NCBI GenBank assembly: GCA_030149165.1 | Contig: JASBRY010000005.1 | Coordinates: 53,013-117,012, forward strand | Reading direction: 5' to 3' | Length of the DNA stretch: 64,000 nt | DNA from: Phycisphaerales bacterium | Lineage (GTDB): Bacteria > Planctomycetota > Phycisphaerae > Phycisphaerales > UBA1924 | In this document: positions 8,285 to 18,876 of the stretch, piece by piece | Layout of the letters: each line of letters starts with the position of its first letter | Position numbering within the stretch: the first letter of the stretch is position 1 | The notes under the pieces: model-generated | Told to the model about the DNA's origin: nothing | Database searches by the model: none | What the model saw: only the letters and a program-made list of their open reading frames with translations | Program-made: the position numbers and the translations under genes

Positions 8285-11281
8285 CTATTCCTGCCCGTCA
8301 TACTCATCCCGCGCCCGCTTCTTCGCTGCACGCAGCGCACTGAGCGCATCCATCGTCTCGTCTTCCTTCGATTCCACTTTCTTTGGTTTACCGATCGAGG
8401 GTCCACCAGTTTCTTCTTGTCCAGACAGCGCCACAGGACCATCCTGGATCTGAACCGTCTGATCCGCCTCAAACTTACGCGCCGATTGCTTGCGATCGTC
8501 CCCAGTCCGCGATTCCGTCCGAACGCGCGCCGCTCGCATCGCCGCCGTCGCGTCCATCGATCGATCCGTTTCTTTGTGCGCCCCGCGCCGCACGAACGCC
8601 GCGATCGCTCGTGGATCAATCCGCACGCGCCGCACCGCAACATCGAGCAGGAAGATCCCAATCCCAGCAATCGCAACCGCCATCCAGATCGGAGTCAGCG
8701 CGACAGGCATCGTCAGCCCCTCACGCGACCACAGATCAGAAACCGTCGGATCTGCACTGAGCACGCGACCACCTGTAATCGAAGCGACCTGTCTGAGCAA
8801 CGGAAGATTCGTTCTGAGCGATTTGTACTCATCCGCAAAGGGACGGATCACCGCCGCCTGCGCACTCCCCTCAAGAACTTGATCCCCATCCCCAGGCGCC
8901 CGGTATTGCATGTTCACCACATACGAGCCGGGCTTCGATGAATCAAAGTCCCCCTCATAGCGCCCCGGCCCAACCTGACGCAGCTCAACAATCTCCCCGA
9001 TCCCATCGGGAGTCGAAGCACGCGCCCTGAAGTTCGCAAAGTCCATCCGATCCCCACTCGGATCAAACGCCTCGACAATCACACGCGTCCGCTCGCCCGT
9101 GTTCTCAGTCGTCACGCGCAGCGTCGATTCCCCGCCCGGACGCATCGCCCAGCGCACATGCTGCTCCCAGAACTGGTTGAACCCGCTCCACCCCACCCAA
9201 GCCGGAGACCAACGCGACGACACATCACTCGTAAAGGTCACCACCTTCCCGAGCCCGTACTGCCACTGCGCCGCGATCGGATCTTCTTCCTTCCCTCGAA
9301 GCGTGACCAGACTCAACCCCTCACGCTCCGCCGCGACCACATACCCCTGGATCGGAGGCACCGCGTTGATCCCACGCATCGTCTCCGTCGGAACCCCAGT
9401 CCGCGAAGGACTGAACGCCTCCCCCTCCCAGATCAGCGCCCTACGAATAGTCTGCGCTTCCTTAATGAAAATTTGCGGCAGCGTCGCAAGCGCATTATTA
9501 CTCACATTGTAATAAGTCCCCCCAGTCATCCGCGCCATCGTGCGGAGCGTGTTGGTATCCCCCGCCGAGTGTGGATTCACACCGACCGCCGAGATCGTAA
9601 TCCCCGACTGCTTGAACTGACGCAGCAAACTCCGCGACAACGACGGATCACCATCACTGATCACAATGCAGTGCTTCTGCCCCGCCTGCGCGTTCTGCAG
9701 TCCCGCCAGCGCCAACTGCAACGACGGATCAAAGCTCGGCATGTCCCCAAACTGCAGGTTATTGATCGCCTTGCGTACCGCCGATCGATCACCCACCGGA
9801 GACAGCGGATACACCCAATCCGTCCCGCCCAACCCCTGATACTCCACGATCCCGATGAGATCCAAACGCGACAACGCATCCGCGGCTGCGTTACAAATCT
9901 GCTTCCCATAGAACACACCCTTGGGAATCTCCACCGAGTGGACCACCAGCGCCAGCGCCCCGCGAGGCATCTGTCTTTTCTGAGGAGGATCAAGCCGAAT
10001 AGGAAGCGCATCAGCGAGCGGCGATCCGATCCATCCCCCAGCACCAAACGACTCGGGACCACCGATCATCATGATCCCGCCACCCGTGTCGTGCACATAC
10101 TGACGCATCATCTCTTGCTGCGTCTCCGCGAATGAGTACGCCGATTGATTGATCAGCACCACCGCTTCGTACGAAGCAAGCTCAGGGAGCGATCCTGGGA
10201 ACTCCGAAGCGCTGATGCGCTGCGTCTCTAGTTCTGCCGCGTGCAGCGCATCCTCGATACGCACCGCCTCGCGCGGATCCTCCGCGACCACGAGCACCAG
10301 CCCCTCGCTCCCCACAAAGGTGATCACCGATCCGTTGTTGTTCTGTCGGAGCGAGTCACCAATCGTCGTGCCGACTGTCCCATCATCATTCAATGAAGCA
10401 ATCGGTTCAAACACCGCATCATACAGCTGAGGTCCCGCCTGCGTCACCGCGATCGGAACCCGGATGACATTGCGACCCTTCTTCAGCTCCGCGTAATACC
10501 CAAGTTCATCGGGCGCCGGATCTAGATCAATCGGCGTCCCGCCGCGCGACACCATCAATCGACCCACCGCCGGAGTCGTGCTTGTCAGCACCACCTTCAG
10601 CGCGATCGTCTCACCAACGCGCGTGTTCGCCGGCGCTTGCACCCCCTCGACCATGATCTCCTCGGCGTACTCAAACTCCACAGGGAGCACATCGATCGGG
10701 ATCCCCGCCGCCTTCGCCTGCTGCGCCGCTTGGAACAGCGACCCCTCCGTCTCGTTCGCGTCCGTCACAAGCAGGATCCGCGCAGCCGCATCCGTCGCGC
10801 TGTTCGCGATCGCTTGATTGACCGCGGATGCAAGATTCGTCGCTTCCGTATCCCCAATAAACTGCCGCTCGATCCCGCGCACAAACTTGCTCGGAGACGC
10901 CTGCACGATCGAGTCCCGCGCCGCCGTGATCACCCCAAGCTTGTCATCCGGCTGCCTCGATCCCTGCTGCGCCAGCTCCACAAACGAGTCCACCCTCGGC
11001 TGCACACTCGAAGGAATCGAACGCGACACATCATTAATGACCGTCACCCCAACCGCCGTCGCTTCATCCCGATACGAAGGACGCGCCAGCGCCGAGATCA
11101 CGAGCACGAGCGCCATCACCCGGATCACCAGCGCCGCGACCTTCGAAGACTTCCCCAACCCCGCGAGACTCTTGCGCGCCAGAAAGATCGTCAAAGGCAC
11201 ACACACCGCCAGCAACACCAGCATCATCGGCTGATCAAACTGAATCGGTCCGAGTTGGAGCGAAGCCAACATCACAATCAT
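8285..11281 (-). CDS. Large membrane protein with two VWA-like domains
   Basis: This 998-residue protein starts with two membrane helices, then a first VWA-like domain with the metal motif DVSRS near residue 85. A central part resembles a glutamine-amidotransferase-like fold, with GGIMMIGGPESFGAGGW. A second VWA domain lies near 440-600; its metal motif is degenerate (VVHSVEIPKG). The region YGLGKVVTFTSDVSSRW is typical of these planctomycete VWA proteins. A late hydrophobic helix precedes a charged cytoplasmic tail. The ATG at 11281 overlaps the previous stop as ATGA. It is probably a structural or sensory partner of MoxR. Confidence 0.85.
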   Translation of the reverse strand: MIVMLASLQLGPIQFDQPMMLVLLAVCVPLTIFLARKSLAGLGKSSKVAALVIRVMALVLVISALARPSYRDEATAVGVTVINDVSRSIPSSVQPRVDSFVELAQQGSRQPDDKLGVITAARDSIVQASPSKFVRGIERQFIGDTEATNLASAVNQAIANSATDAAARILLVTDANETEGSLFQAAQQAKAAGIPIDVLPVEFEYAEEIMVEGVQAPANTRVGETIALKVVLTSTTPAVGRLMVSRGGTPIDLDPAPDELGYYAELKKGRNVIRVPIAVTQAGPQLYDAVFEPIASLNDDGTVGTTIGDSLRQNNNGSVITFVGSEGLVLVVAEDPREAVRIEDALHAAELETQRISASEFPGSLPELASYEAVVLINQSAYSFAETQQEMMRQYVHDTGGGIMMIGGPESFGAGGWIGSPLADALPIRLDPPQKRQMPRGALALVVHSVEIPKGVFYGKQICNAAADALSRLDLIGIVEYQGLGGTDWVYPLSPVGDRSAVRKAINNLQFGDMPSFDPSLQLALAGLQNAQAGQKHCIVISDGDPSLSRSLLRQFKQSGITISAVGVNPHSAGDTNTLRTMARMTGGTYYNVSNNALATLPQIFIKEAQTIRRALIWEGEAFSPSRTGVPTETMRGINAVPPIQGYVVAAEREGLSLVTLRGKEEDPIAAQWQYGLGKVVTFTSDVSSRWSPAWVGWSGFNQFWEQHVRWAMRPGGESTLRVTTENTGERTRVIVEAFDPSGDRMDFANFRARASTPDGIGEIVELRQVGPGRYEGDFDSSKPGSYVVNMQYRAPGDGDQVLEGSAQAAVIRPFADEYKSLRTNLPLLRQVASITGGRVLSADPTVSDLWSREGLTMPVALTPIWMAVAIAGIGIFLLDVAVRRVRIDPRAIAAFVRRGAHKETDRSMDATAAMRAARVRTESRTGDDRKQSARKFEADQTVQIQDGPVALSGQEETGGPSIGKPKKVESKEDETMDALSALRAAKKRARDEYDGQE

Positions 11282-12348
11282 CCACCCCCACAAAAACCCA
11301 TAAACAAATATGGGATCATCTGAATCCGATTGTTCCCCGAGTCCAGGATCACCAACCGGTTATCCCAGATCCCACTCGCCCAAGGTGTCGCCAGCTCCCC
11401 ATCCCCACGACCCGCAACGCCAAACATCTCGAGCGTCTTCCCCGTTTTCAAATCGATCATCCGCACAACATTGCCACCAAACTCGCTGATCAACCCGATC
11501 GAGCCAAAGACCTTGACCCCGTACGGAAACTTCATCGGCGCAAAGTCCGGATCATGATCCGACGCATACCACGCGATCAGTTCACCATCGAGCCCCACGC
11601 GCCCGACGCGATGATGCGCCGAATCCACTACAACAAGCTCCTCCACCCCATCGTTCATCCACAGCCCGATCGATTGAGGCCGACTCAGCGCCACCTCCCC
11701 ATCGGAACCATCCACCGTTTCCGATGCCGTCCCGATCTGACCATTCCATACGAGTTGGACTTCATCTCCATCCCGTTCAACCAGATACCGCGAGATCCGA
11801 TCGTTCCCGCCGTATTCGCTGATCATCAACTCGTACACGCCATCCTGATCCGCCCGCACGATCACATCCGTCGGATAGATGAACTCTCCCTCACCCTCGC
11901 CGTACACCCCAAACTCAAAGTCCGGCCCACTCCCATCCAAAGGCAGCGCATACATCAACACGCGATGCTCATGCGTATCCGGAACATACGCCGCGAGCTG
12001 ATCCCGATCGAACAAGCTCACACCAACCGTCACCCCCGTCGGCATCCCTCGATCGAAGATCGGCATCAACACCTCACCGACCTGCTCCCCAGTCTCAAGA
12101 TTAATCGTCTGCATCCGAGCCGTTTTATCAATAACCACCGCGATCGCCGGCTGGCGCTCCAGATACACATCCATCGCGCGCGGATACACAAACTGTCCCG
12201 GATGCGTCCCTGTCTCCCCAATCACGATCGGATCAATCAGTCGTCCCGATTCATCCGTGACTGATTCCTCACCGCAACCACCCAACACCACCGCGCCAGC
12301 GAGCAGCGCCACACCCCCAACGAGTTGTCCAGAACGAATCAACATCAT
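11278..12348 (-). CDS. NHL-repeat-like lipoprotein
   Basis: The 356-residue protein has a signal peptide with lipobox LGGC, then repeating units that start with HPGQFVYPRAMDV, EGEFIYPTDVIV and DGELATPWASGIW, each followed by beta strands and an HRVGRV- or NNRIQMI-type end. This is the NHL beta-propeller pattern, used for protein or ligand binding rather than catalysis. It lies between the permease-like gene and the large VWA gene. A TATGAT hexamer lies 9 bases before the ATG, so it may also be transcribed separately. Confidence 0.75.
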   Translation of the reverse strand: MMLIRSGQLVGGVALLAGAVVLGGCGEESVTDESGRLIDPIVIGETGTHPGQFVYPRAMDVYLERQPAIAVVIDKTARMQTINLETGEQVGEVLMPIFDRGMPTGVTVGVSLFDRDQLAAYVPDTHEHRVLMYALPLDGSGPDFEFGVYGEGEGEFIYPTDVIVRADQDGVYELMISEYGGNDRISRYLVERDGDEVQLVWNGQIGTASETVDGSDGEVALSRPQSIGLWMNDGVEELVVVDSAHHRVGRVGLDGELIAWYASDHDPDFAPMKFPYGVKVFGSIGLISEFGGNVVRMIDLKTGKTLEMFGVAGRGDGELATPWASGIWDNRLVILDSGNNRIQMIPYLFMGFCGGG

Positions 12349-12357
12349 GCGATACCC

Positions 12358-12363
12358 ATCATA
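12358..12363 (-). promoter_or_regulatory. Minus-10-like hexamer before the NHL-like gene
   Basis: TATGAT lies 9 bases before the ATG at 12348, within the gap after the permease-like gene. Confidence 0.35.
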
Positions 12364-12370
12364 GTGGGTT

Positions 12371-13957
12371 CTAGTGCTCAGCGTTCTCGTGGTTGCTCTT
12401 GGACAACAACCATCCACCGATGATCGAAATCACCAGCGCGACCACCATGATATTGAGCAGCGCCGCCGACAACCGTTCCAGCCGCGCATAATGCAGATCC
12501 GCGAGCAGCCCCTGTGACAAAGTTGATACCCCTGCTCGTGTGATCATCACGCTCGCTTCGATCTCATGGACCGCGAGCAAGCCGCACAGCACACCAGCCC
12601 CCAGACTCGCGACCACACACCCACGCCCATGCGTGTTCCACCACGCGCCCACTCCCCCACCAATCGACCATCGCTGCGACAACAACTCCCCGCGCTCCCG
12701 TCCCGCGAGCACCGCGCCCACCACAGCGCTGACCACAAGCACGCGCGCCAGCAACCCAACCACCTCGCCCAATCCACCATTCAACCACTCAACCCCCGCG
12801 ACCGATGCCCCCACCAAAACACCAGGAACCAGCGCCGTCGCCGCCGCGCCAAACACGCACAGCACACCGACGCCGCGCACGAGCTTGCTCGCATCCCCAA
12901 GCAAACACGCAACCCCCATCGCGTACCCCGCGCTGATCACACCGACCACACACCCGATCCAAACCGAATGCATGATCGCGTCGCCGCGTTCGCTCCAGAA
13001 CAACCCCATCGAGCGCCAATCATCAATCGACACCCCAAGCACCACCACCGGAACGACCACGGCACACAACCAAACGAACAACGCAAACACCCAACCGCCG
13101 CTCCGTCTCGAGATCCGCTCAACCCCAGTCCCCACCATCGCGCGCCCCGTCGCGCCGCGCACCACCACCCGCGTCACCCACCACGCGCCCAGCACCCCGA
13201 TCAACACCATCGGAGATCCCAGCACCCACACCACCCCCCACTCATCACTCCCGCGCTGCGCCAGCTCGCGCCACACCACGATCGACCAGGTCTCCAGCTG
13301 CGCCAGATGCATCGGAACACCGCTCCCAAGCATCACCAATCCCGTCAATCCCCAGGCGCGCATCAGCGCCCCACGATGCAACCCGATCCACACCTTCGCG
13401 CGTGTCAGCACACCCGCAGGTTCCAGTTCCATCATGTCCTGATGGATCGCTTCGCGTCTGCTGCTGCCCGCGATCACCACCGCCGCGATCACCGACCCCC
13501 ACAGCGCCATCCCGAGCACACCAATCCCGTAGCCCGCCCAGATCGTCATCCACCGATTGCCCTCACCACTCGTCGACCATTCGATCAACCACCCCCCCAC
13601 CAAAGTATCCGGCGCACGCGCCAAATTCATCGCCCCATAGATCGCATAGCTCGGCATCCACATCGGAACCAGCACCATCGCCCACACCCATCGCCTTTGA
13701 CTCCCCATCAACACCCGCGCCATCGGAACCCCAAACACCACCGACAACAACGCGATCCCGCCCGCGATCAAGATCGTTCGCGCGATGAGTCCCAGCCCAC
13801 TCCGTCGTATCAAACCAACGCCTTCCGAGACCGCTGCTGCATCCACAGCCCCCAGCGCACCAAGCAACACCGCACCGCAGACAATCGACCACACCACAAC
13901 CATCCCCCCAACAACCACACACATCCCCAATCGCATGTCACCCTTCCCATTTCCCAT
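12371..13957 (-). CDS. Multi-pass membrane protein resembling an ABC permease
   Basis: This 528-residue protein is dominated by ten or more hydrophobic segments in two similar halves. The segment MELEPAGVLTRAKVWIGLH in the first half resembles the cytoplasmic EAA loop of binding-protein-dependent permeases, and the overall size matches fused two-domain permeases of the iron or thiamine type. No ATPase or binding-protein gene is adjacent; the next gene is an NHL-like lipoprotein. The assignment is therefore tentative. A TAGACT hexamer 6 bases before the first ATG supports this start. A later ATG at 13936 is possible. Confidence 0.55.
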   Translation of the reverse strand: MGNGKGDMRLGMCVVVGGMVVVWSIVCGAVLLGALGAVDAAAVSEGVGLIRRSGLGLIARTILIAGGIALLSVVFGVPMARVLMGSQRRWVWAMVLVPMWMPSYAIYGAMNLARAPDTLVGGWLIEWSTSGEGNRWMTIWAGYGIGVLGMALWGSVIAAVVIAGSSRREAIHQDMMELEPAGVLTRAKVWIGLHRGALMRAWGLTGLVMLGSGVPMHLAQLETWSIVVWRELAQRGSDEWGVVWVLGSPMVLIGVLGAWWVTRVVVRGATGRAMVGTGVERISRRSGGWVFALFVWLCAVVVPVVVLGVSIDDWRSMGLFWSERGDAIMHSVWIGCVVGVISAGYAMGVACLLGDASKLVRGVGVLCVFGAAATALVPGVLVGASVAGVEWLNGGLGEVVGLLARVLVVSAVVGAVLAGRERGELLSQRWSIGGGVGAWWNTHGRGCVVASLGAGVLCGLLAVHEIEASVMITRAGVSTLSQGLLADLHYARLERLSAALLNIMVVALVISIIGGWLLSKSNHENAEH

Positions 13958-13963
13958 CCGTTC

Positions 13964-13969
13964 AGTCTA
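13964..13969 (-). promoter_or_regulatory. Minus-10-like hexamer heading the permease/VWA/MoxR operon
   Basis: TAGACT ends 6 bases before the ATG at 13957. It would drive the whole minus-strand run that continues through moxR to the BatA-like gene, as a leaderless message. Confidence 0.45.
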
Positions 13970-14011
13970 CCCCAACACGATCACGCCAAATCAAACCAAG
14001 TTCACGAAAGT

Positions 14012-14042
14012 TCACACCAAACTCAACTTTGCGGGTAGAATC
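14012..14042 (+). promoter_or_regulatory. Putative accBC promoter
   Basis: TTCACA at 14012-14017 and TAGAAT at 14037-14042 are 19 bases apart, 75 bases before the accB start. The spacing is longer than ideal. The divergent permease-like gene starts 55 bases to the left. Confidence 0.35.
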
Positions 14043-14116
14043 TTTACCAGCGCTCCGGACTCGTGGGGTTCACCAGTCCACCAGCGCCACATCATCAACA
14101 AACGGATCAACACAAC

Positions 14117-14590
14117 ATGATCGACATCCGCAAACTCAAAGAACTCGTCAAACTCATGGTCGAAAACGAACTCTCCGAGCTCGACCTCCGCGACCAATCC
14201 GAAACCGTCACCATCAAGCGAGGCAACGATTCCGAGCCCGTCATCTACCACGCACCAGCCGCCGCGCCCGCCGCAACCGCAGCGCCCGCAGCCGCCGCCG
14301 CTCCAGCAGCAGAAGCAAGCGACTCCGGATCCGCAGACGCTGACGCCGGACTCATCCCGATCGAGTCCCCGATGGTCGGAACCTTCTATACCAAACCCAA
14401 CCCCGATTCCCCAGTCTTCGTGAACATCGGAGATCAGGTCGGACCTGACTCCGTCGTCTGCCTCGTCGAAGCAATGAAAGTCTTCAACGAGATCAAAGCA
14501 GAGAAATCAGGAACCATCGCCAAAATGTGTGTCAACGACGGCGATGCCGTCGAGTTCGGACAAACCCTTTACCTCATCAAGCCAAACTGA
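14117..14590 (+). CDS. accB: Biotin carboxyl carrier protein of acetyl-CoA carboxylase
   Basis: AccB carries the biotin that AccC carboxylates, for malonyl-CoA supply to fatty acid synthesis. The 157-residue protein has the N-terminal MIDIRKLKELVKLM, an Ala/Pro-rich linker around residues 50-75, and the biotinyl domain with VEAMKVFNEI, whose lysine is the biotin site. Length and layout match AccB. The ATG opens the conserved N-terminus, ruling out the longer frame. Wobble positions are strongly C-biased, in line with the + strand composition left of 36 kb. Confidence 0.97.
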   Translation: MIDIRKLKELVKLMVENELSELDLRDQSETVTIKRGNDSEPVIYHAPAAAPAATAAPAAAAAPAAEASDSGSADADAGLIPIESPMVGTFYTKPNPDSPVFVNIGDQVGPDSVVCLVEAMKVFNEIKAEKSGTIAKMCVNDGDAVEFGQTLYLIKPN

Positions 14591-14650
14591 GTCCTTCACT
14601 CTCAACCACCGCTCCGAACCTGATCCGAAGACCACCCCGAGATCCACCCC

Positions 14651-15994
<1,344 letters not shown>

Positions 15995-15996
15995 GT

Positions 15997-16707
15997 TCAC
16001 CAGAGCTCGATATCTTCTCCAAACTTTGCGCTCGGAACAACCTTATCGAAATCCACAGTCTGCTGACCAAGGATGATCATGCGCACCTGATTCCAGATCA
16101 TCTGCTCATCGGAATCATCGCTAAATTTCAGGTCATTGTCGACGAGTTTAGTGATGAGATCTCGAATAGTTAAACTTGGCTCAACCAACTCCGACCCTAC
16201 TCGTCTAGATCCATGTGTGAGATACAGGATGACAAAGTGAATTAATGAAGCCACCAACACTGCGAGCAATGCGGCCCCAAACACCACCGCATCACTCTGC
16301 ACGGAAGCACTCATAGCCCAGAGACCACCACCGATACACAATGCGGCTTGCAAGAAAGCACGAGTTCTCTTTGATCGCTTTGATCGAACAGTCACTGGCC
16401 CTAAATGAGCATGTAATGCAAGATTTGCTTTCTGAACGAGCCTCGGAGAATCGAGCAACTCACCAAGTGTCGCGGACGGAAGAATCAAGGATCGTGATAC
16501 ACCTACCGATACTAAACTACGACGCAAGCTGTAAAAATGGTTCGCACTGAAACAACTCCGAGCCGAAGGCAACTTGCCGTCTTGACGAAGAACTCTGATC
16601 ACAAGATCAGTCAGATCTCCAGCGGTTCGAACTTCAGAAGCATCCGAGATCCGAATCCCGAACTTCGCTTCGCATTCCTCCAACAGCAAATCTTCATCGA
16701 GTCCCAT
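15997..16707 (-). CDS. Acyl-carrier-like protein with membrane anchor
   Basis: Residues 1-42 (MGLDEDLLLEECEAKFGI, then TAGDLTDLV) follow helices II-IV of acyl carrier proteins, but the phosphopantetheine serine expected after GLD is replaced by acidic residues. A basic linker leads to two hydrophobic segments around 117-165. The C-terminus (EQMIWNQVRMIILGQQ, then VVPSAKFGEDIELW) resembles helix I of the same fold. Similar acyl-carrier-like proteins occur in planctomycetes; the function is unknown. TAGAGT lies 5 bases before the ATG. Base composition is lower in GC than its neighbours. Confidence 0.65.
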   Translation of the reverse strand: MGLDEDLLLEECEAKFGIRISDASEVRTAGDLTDLVIRVLRQDGKLPSARSCFSANHFYSLRRSLVSVGVSRSLILPSATLGELLDSPRLVQKANLALHAHLGPVTVRSKRSKRTRAFLQAALCIGGGLWAMSASVQSDAVVFGAALLAVLVASLIHFVILYLTHGSRRVGSELVEPSLTIRDLITKLVDNDLKFSDDSDEQMIWNQVRMIILGQQTVDFDKVVPSAKFGEDIELW

Positions 16708-16712
16708 AGCGA

Positions 16713-16718
16713 ACTCTA
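16713..16718 (-). promoter_or_regulatory. Minus-10-like hexamer before the acyl-carrier-like gene
   Basis: TAGAGT ends 5 bases before the ATG, in the 27-base gap after the DUF2156-GNAT gene. Confidence 0.45.
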
Positions 16719-16734
16719 TTCGTCTCGATAATGC

Positions 16735-18387
16735 TCATCCACCGCTGGCATTGTCAACAACCCGCCGCATCCGCACCCCTGCGACCCCCTCGCCGTAGTA
16801 ATCCGCGAGGTTCGCCAGTTTCGTGAATCCGAGCGATTCGTACAAACCAATCGCCACCGCGTTGTCCACGCGCACCTCAAGATACACGCGCCGGATACCG
16901 AACTCACCCAGTTCTCCCAGCGCCGCTTCGAGCAGCGAGCGACCGATCCCACGCCCCATCATCGACGGATCCACAGCGACCCCATAAATCCGTCCCGACT
17001 TCCATCGTCTGTGCGTGCGGATCAAGCTCACCACCCACCCCACAACACGATCGTTCTTGATCGCGACCTGCACCACCGCGCGCGGATTCGCGATCAGCCG
17101 TTTGATCTGTCGAAGTGTAAACCGATCGTCCTCCCCAAACACCAGCGCCTCAACCACCGCGATCCCCACCGCGTCCTCCGCTCGCGCTCGACGGATACCA
17201 ACAACGATGTCCTCGCCGTGCACTTGACCGGCACTCTTCAAAACCGCAACAGTCATCGGATGCGCCTCCAATCTGCGCACAATCCCAGGATCAACCACAG
17301 AACCAACCCCCACCGGCTCACGCATCAGCATCGACTTGCTCATCATCCGGCTCGGACGGTAACTCGTCTTCGTGTACCGCAACGATTCGATCCCCCAGTC
17401 ATCACCCACATTGATCTCTTCAACATCCCCAAAGCAGCGCTCACAAAAATACGAGAACACAAACTGAGGCATCCCCGCGATCTCCGGATCAGTCTTCTCG
17501 ACATAAATCACCGCTTGCACCGAACCATCGCGCCCCACCAATCGCTCACCGATCGTGAACCCCGCGAGCCGTCCATTGATCCGGATCGCCAGCGACACCA
17601 ACCCCAGCTCATCGAGATACTCAAGCAAACACCTGGTAAAGCGTTCATCACGCTCGCGCAGCACATCCGTACCGATCAGCCGTTCGTTCGCTTCCCCCTC
17701 ATGCCGCTTGTCCGCCGCGTTCCTCCAGAGCGACAACAACGCGTTGCACTCGTCCAGATCATCCTTGGAAATCGGCGCCGCCGTCCACTCCGGATTCTCC
17801 CGCAGGAACTTGCTCCGCAGCTTGCGTTTGCCTTTCAGATCCCCGCCCGCGAGCTCGACCATCGCCGACCGCTTGTACACATAATCCCCAGGCATCGCGC
17901 TCGCAGACAACACCATCGCATCACTGCTGCGGATGCGATCAAGCATCTCATCAGACACATACTCGATCCGCGATCGGCGCTCCGTGCTCGTGCCGTTCTC
18001 TTCATCCATCAGCGCAAAGCACCGCTCGATACATCTGCCCAAGCGATCCTCCGCCCCCTCATCCACCACCATCGGAGGCAGCATCATCGACAGATCACCA
18101 TCCACATTGCTGAACAAACACATGTGCCCCTCGATCACCGCGTAAGTCAGCTCCAGCGCCTCACCCCAACCAAGACAGATCGCGAAGCTCATATCCGAGA
18201 TTCGTTCGGATGCACTCGAAAACGCGCGCTCGAACACCCCCCGATCCTCAATCCCGATAGGCAAGCGCACAACGCCGCCGCGTGCACGCGCCCCACGCAA
18301 CACACCATCGCCCATCTCTTCTGTCATCATCATCGGAAGGCGTCTCGCCCACCTCGTCATCGGCACCACGGCACCGGACCGGCCCAC
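16735..18387 (-). CDS. Fusion of DUF2156 domain and GNAT acetyltransferase
   Basis: The first roughly 360 residues resemble the DUF2156 domain, the aminoacyl-lipid transferase fold of lysyl-phosphatidylglycerol synthases: DYVYKRSAMVELAGGDLKGKR, then INGRLAGFTIGE and INVGDDWGIESLRYTKTSY. The last 150 residues are a GNAT acetyltransferase of RimI type: IYGVAVDPSMMGRGIGRSLLEAAL binds acetyl-CoA and YLEVRVDNAVAIGLYESLGF closes the domain. Joining two GNAT-like folds suggests acylation of a lipid or protein amine; the substrate is unknown. The start is uncertain between GTG at 18387 and ATG at 18360. Confidence 0.75.
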   Translation of the reverse strand: MGRSGAVVPMTRWARRLPMMMTEEMGDGVLRGARARGGVVRLPIGIEDRGVFERAFSSASERISDMSFAICLGWGEALELTYAVIEGHMCLFSNVDGDLSMMLPPMVVDEGAEDRLGRCIERCFALMDEENGTSTERRSRIEYVSDEMLDRIRSSDAMVLSASAMPGDYVYKRSAMVELAGGDLKGKRKLRSKFLRENPEWTAAPISKDDLDECNALLSLWRNAADKRHEGEANERLIGTDVLRERDERFTRCLLEYLDELGLVSLAIRINGRLAGFTIGERLVGRDGSVQAVIYVEKTDPEIAGMPQFVFSYFCERCFGDVEEINVGDDWGIESLRYTKTSYRPSRMMSKSMLMREPVGVGSVVDPGIVRRLEAHPMTVAVLKSAGQVHGEDIVVGIRRARAEDAVGIAVVEALVFGEDDRFTLRQIKRLIANPRAVVQVAIKNDRVVGWVVSLIRTHRRWKSGRIYGVAVDPSMMGRGIGRSLLEAALGELGEFGIRRVYLEVRVDNAVAIGLYESLGFTKLANLADYYGEGVAGVRMRRVVDNASGG

Positions 18388-18423
18388 AACCCCAACACCC
18401 TCGCTGGAAATCCACAGGCGCGC

Positions 18424-18429
18424 ATACTA
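18424..18429 (-). promoter_or_regulatory. Minus-10-like hexamer before the DUF2156-GNAT gene
   Basis: TAGTAT lies 37-64 bases upstream of the two possible starts, between this gene and the small membrane-protein gene. Confidence 0.3.
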
Positions 18430-18466
18430 TCCCCAACACACGCTCGGAAGTCAACGCAAATCCAAC

Positions 18467-18733
18467 TCAATCCGCAATCGGCATCGCCAGCACCCCAACC
18501 CGCGCCCCGAACTCGTCCTCGATCACAAACACCGCTTCCCCGTCCACCGCATCGAACCCCCCGATCCGCAGCGATGCATCAGTGTGCGACAAGTTCATCT
18601 CCGAAGCCCCCGCCTCGCGTGGTCCTGAGTGTGTCAGCAGCGCCACCATCAAACCCACCGACAGCACCATCGTGCAGAATCGCCAGAACTTGAGTTGATC
18701 GCTTCGCTCGTCGTGTGCCGCTGCTGCTTGCAT
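18467..18733 (-). CDS. Small membrane-anchored protein, unknown
   Basis: This 88-residue protein has one hydrophobic helix near residues 16-34 (FWRFCTMVLSVGLMVALL) and a soluble tail that looks like a small beta domain (VFVIEDEFGARVGVLAMP). No family is recognised. A GGAG site 7 bases before the ATG at 18733 supports this start over a longer frame reaching 19012, which would cross a terminator hairpin. It precedes the DUF2156-GNAT gene on the same strand. Confidence 0.6.
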   Translation of the reverse strand: MQAAAAHDERSDQLKFWRFCTMVLSVGLMVALLTHSGPREAGASEMNLSHTDASLRIGGFDAVDGEAVFVIEDEFGARVGVLAMPIAD

Positions 18734-18876
18734 CGCGTGTCTCCAATCCACCAAAGGAAGTCGGTGAATCAGCCCTATCGGCCCAGAACACGCCGGAATT
18801 GCCCCAGACCCCACCAACCGATCCCTGCAAAGCAGCATCCCCCCTCCCATCCAGAAGATCCCGTCCAAAACTACGC

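Noticed and set aside
12566..14038. 490-codon + strand frame across the permease-like gene
   Set aside because: Low-complexity Arg/His/Pro product mirroring a clear membrane protein on the other strand.
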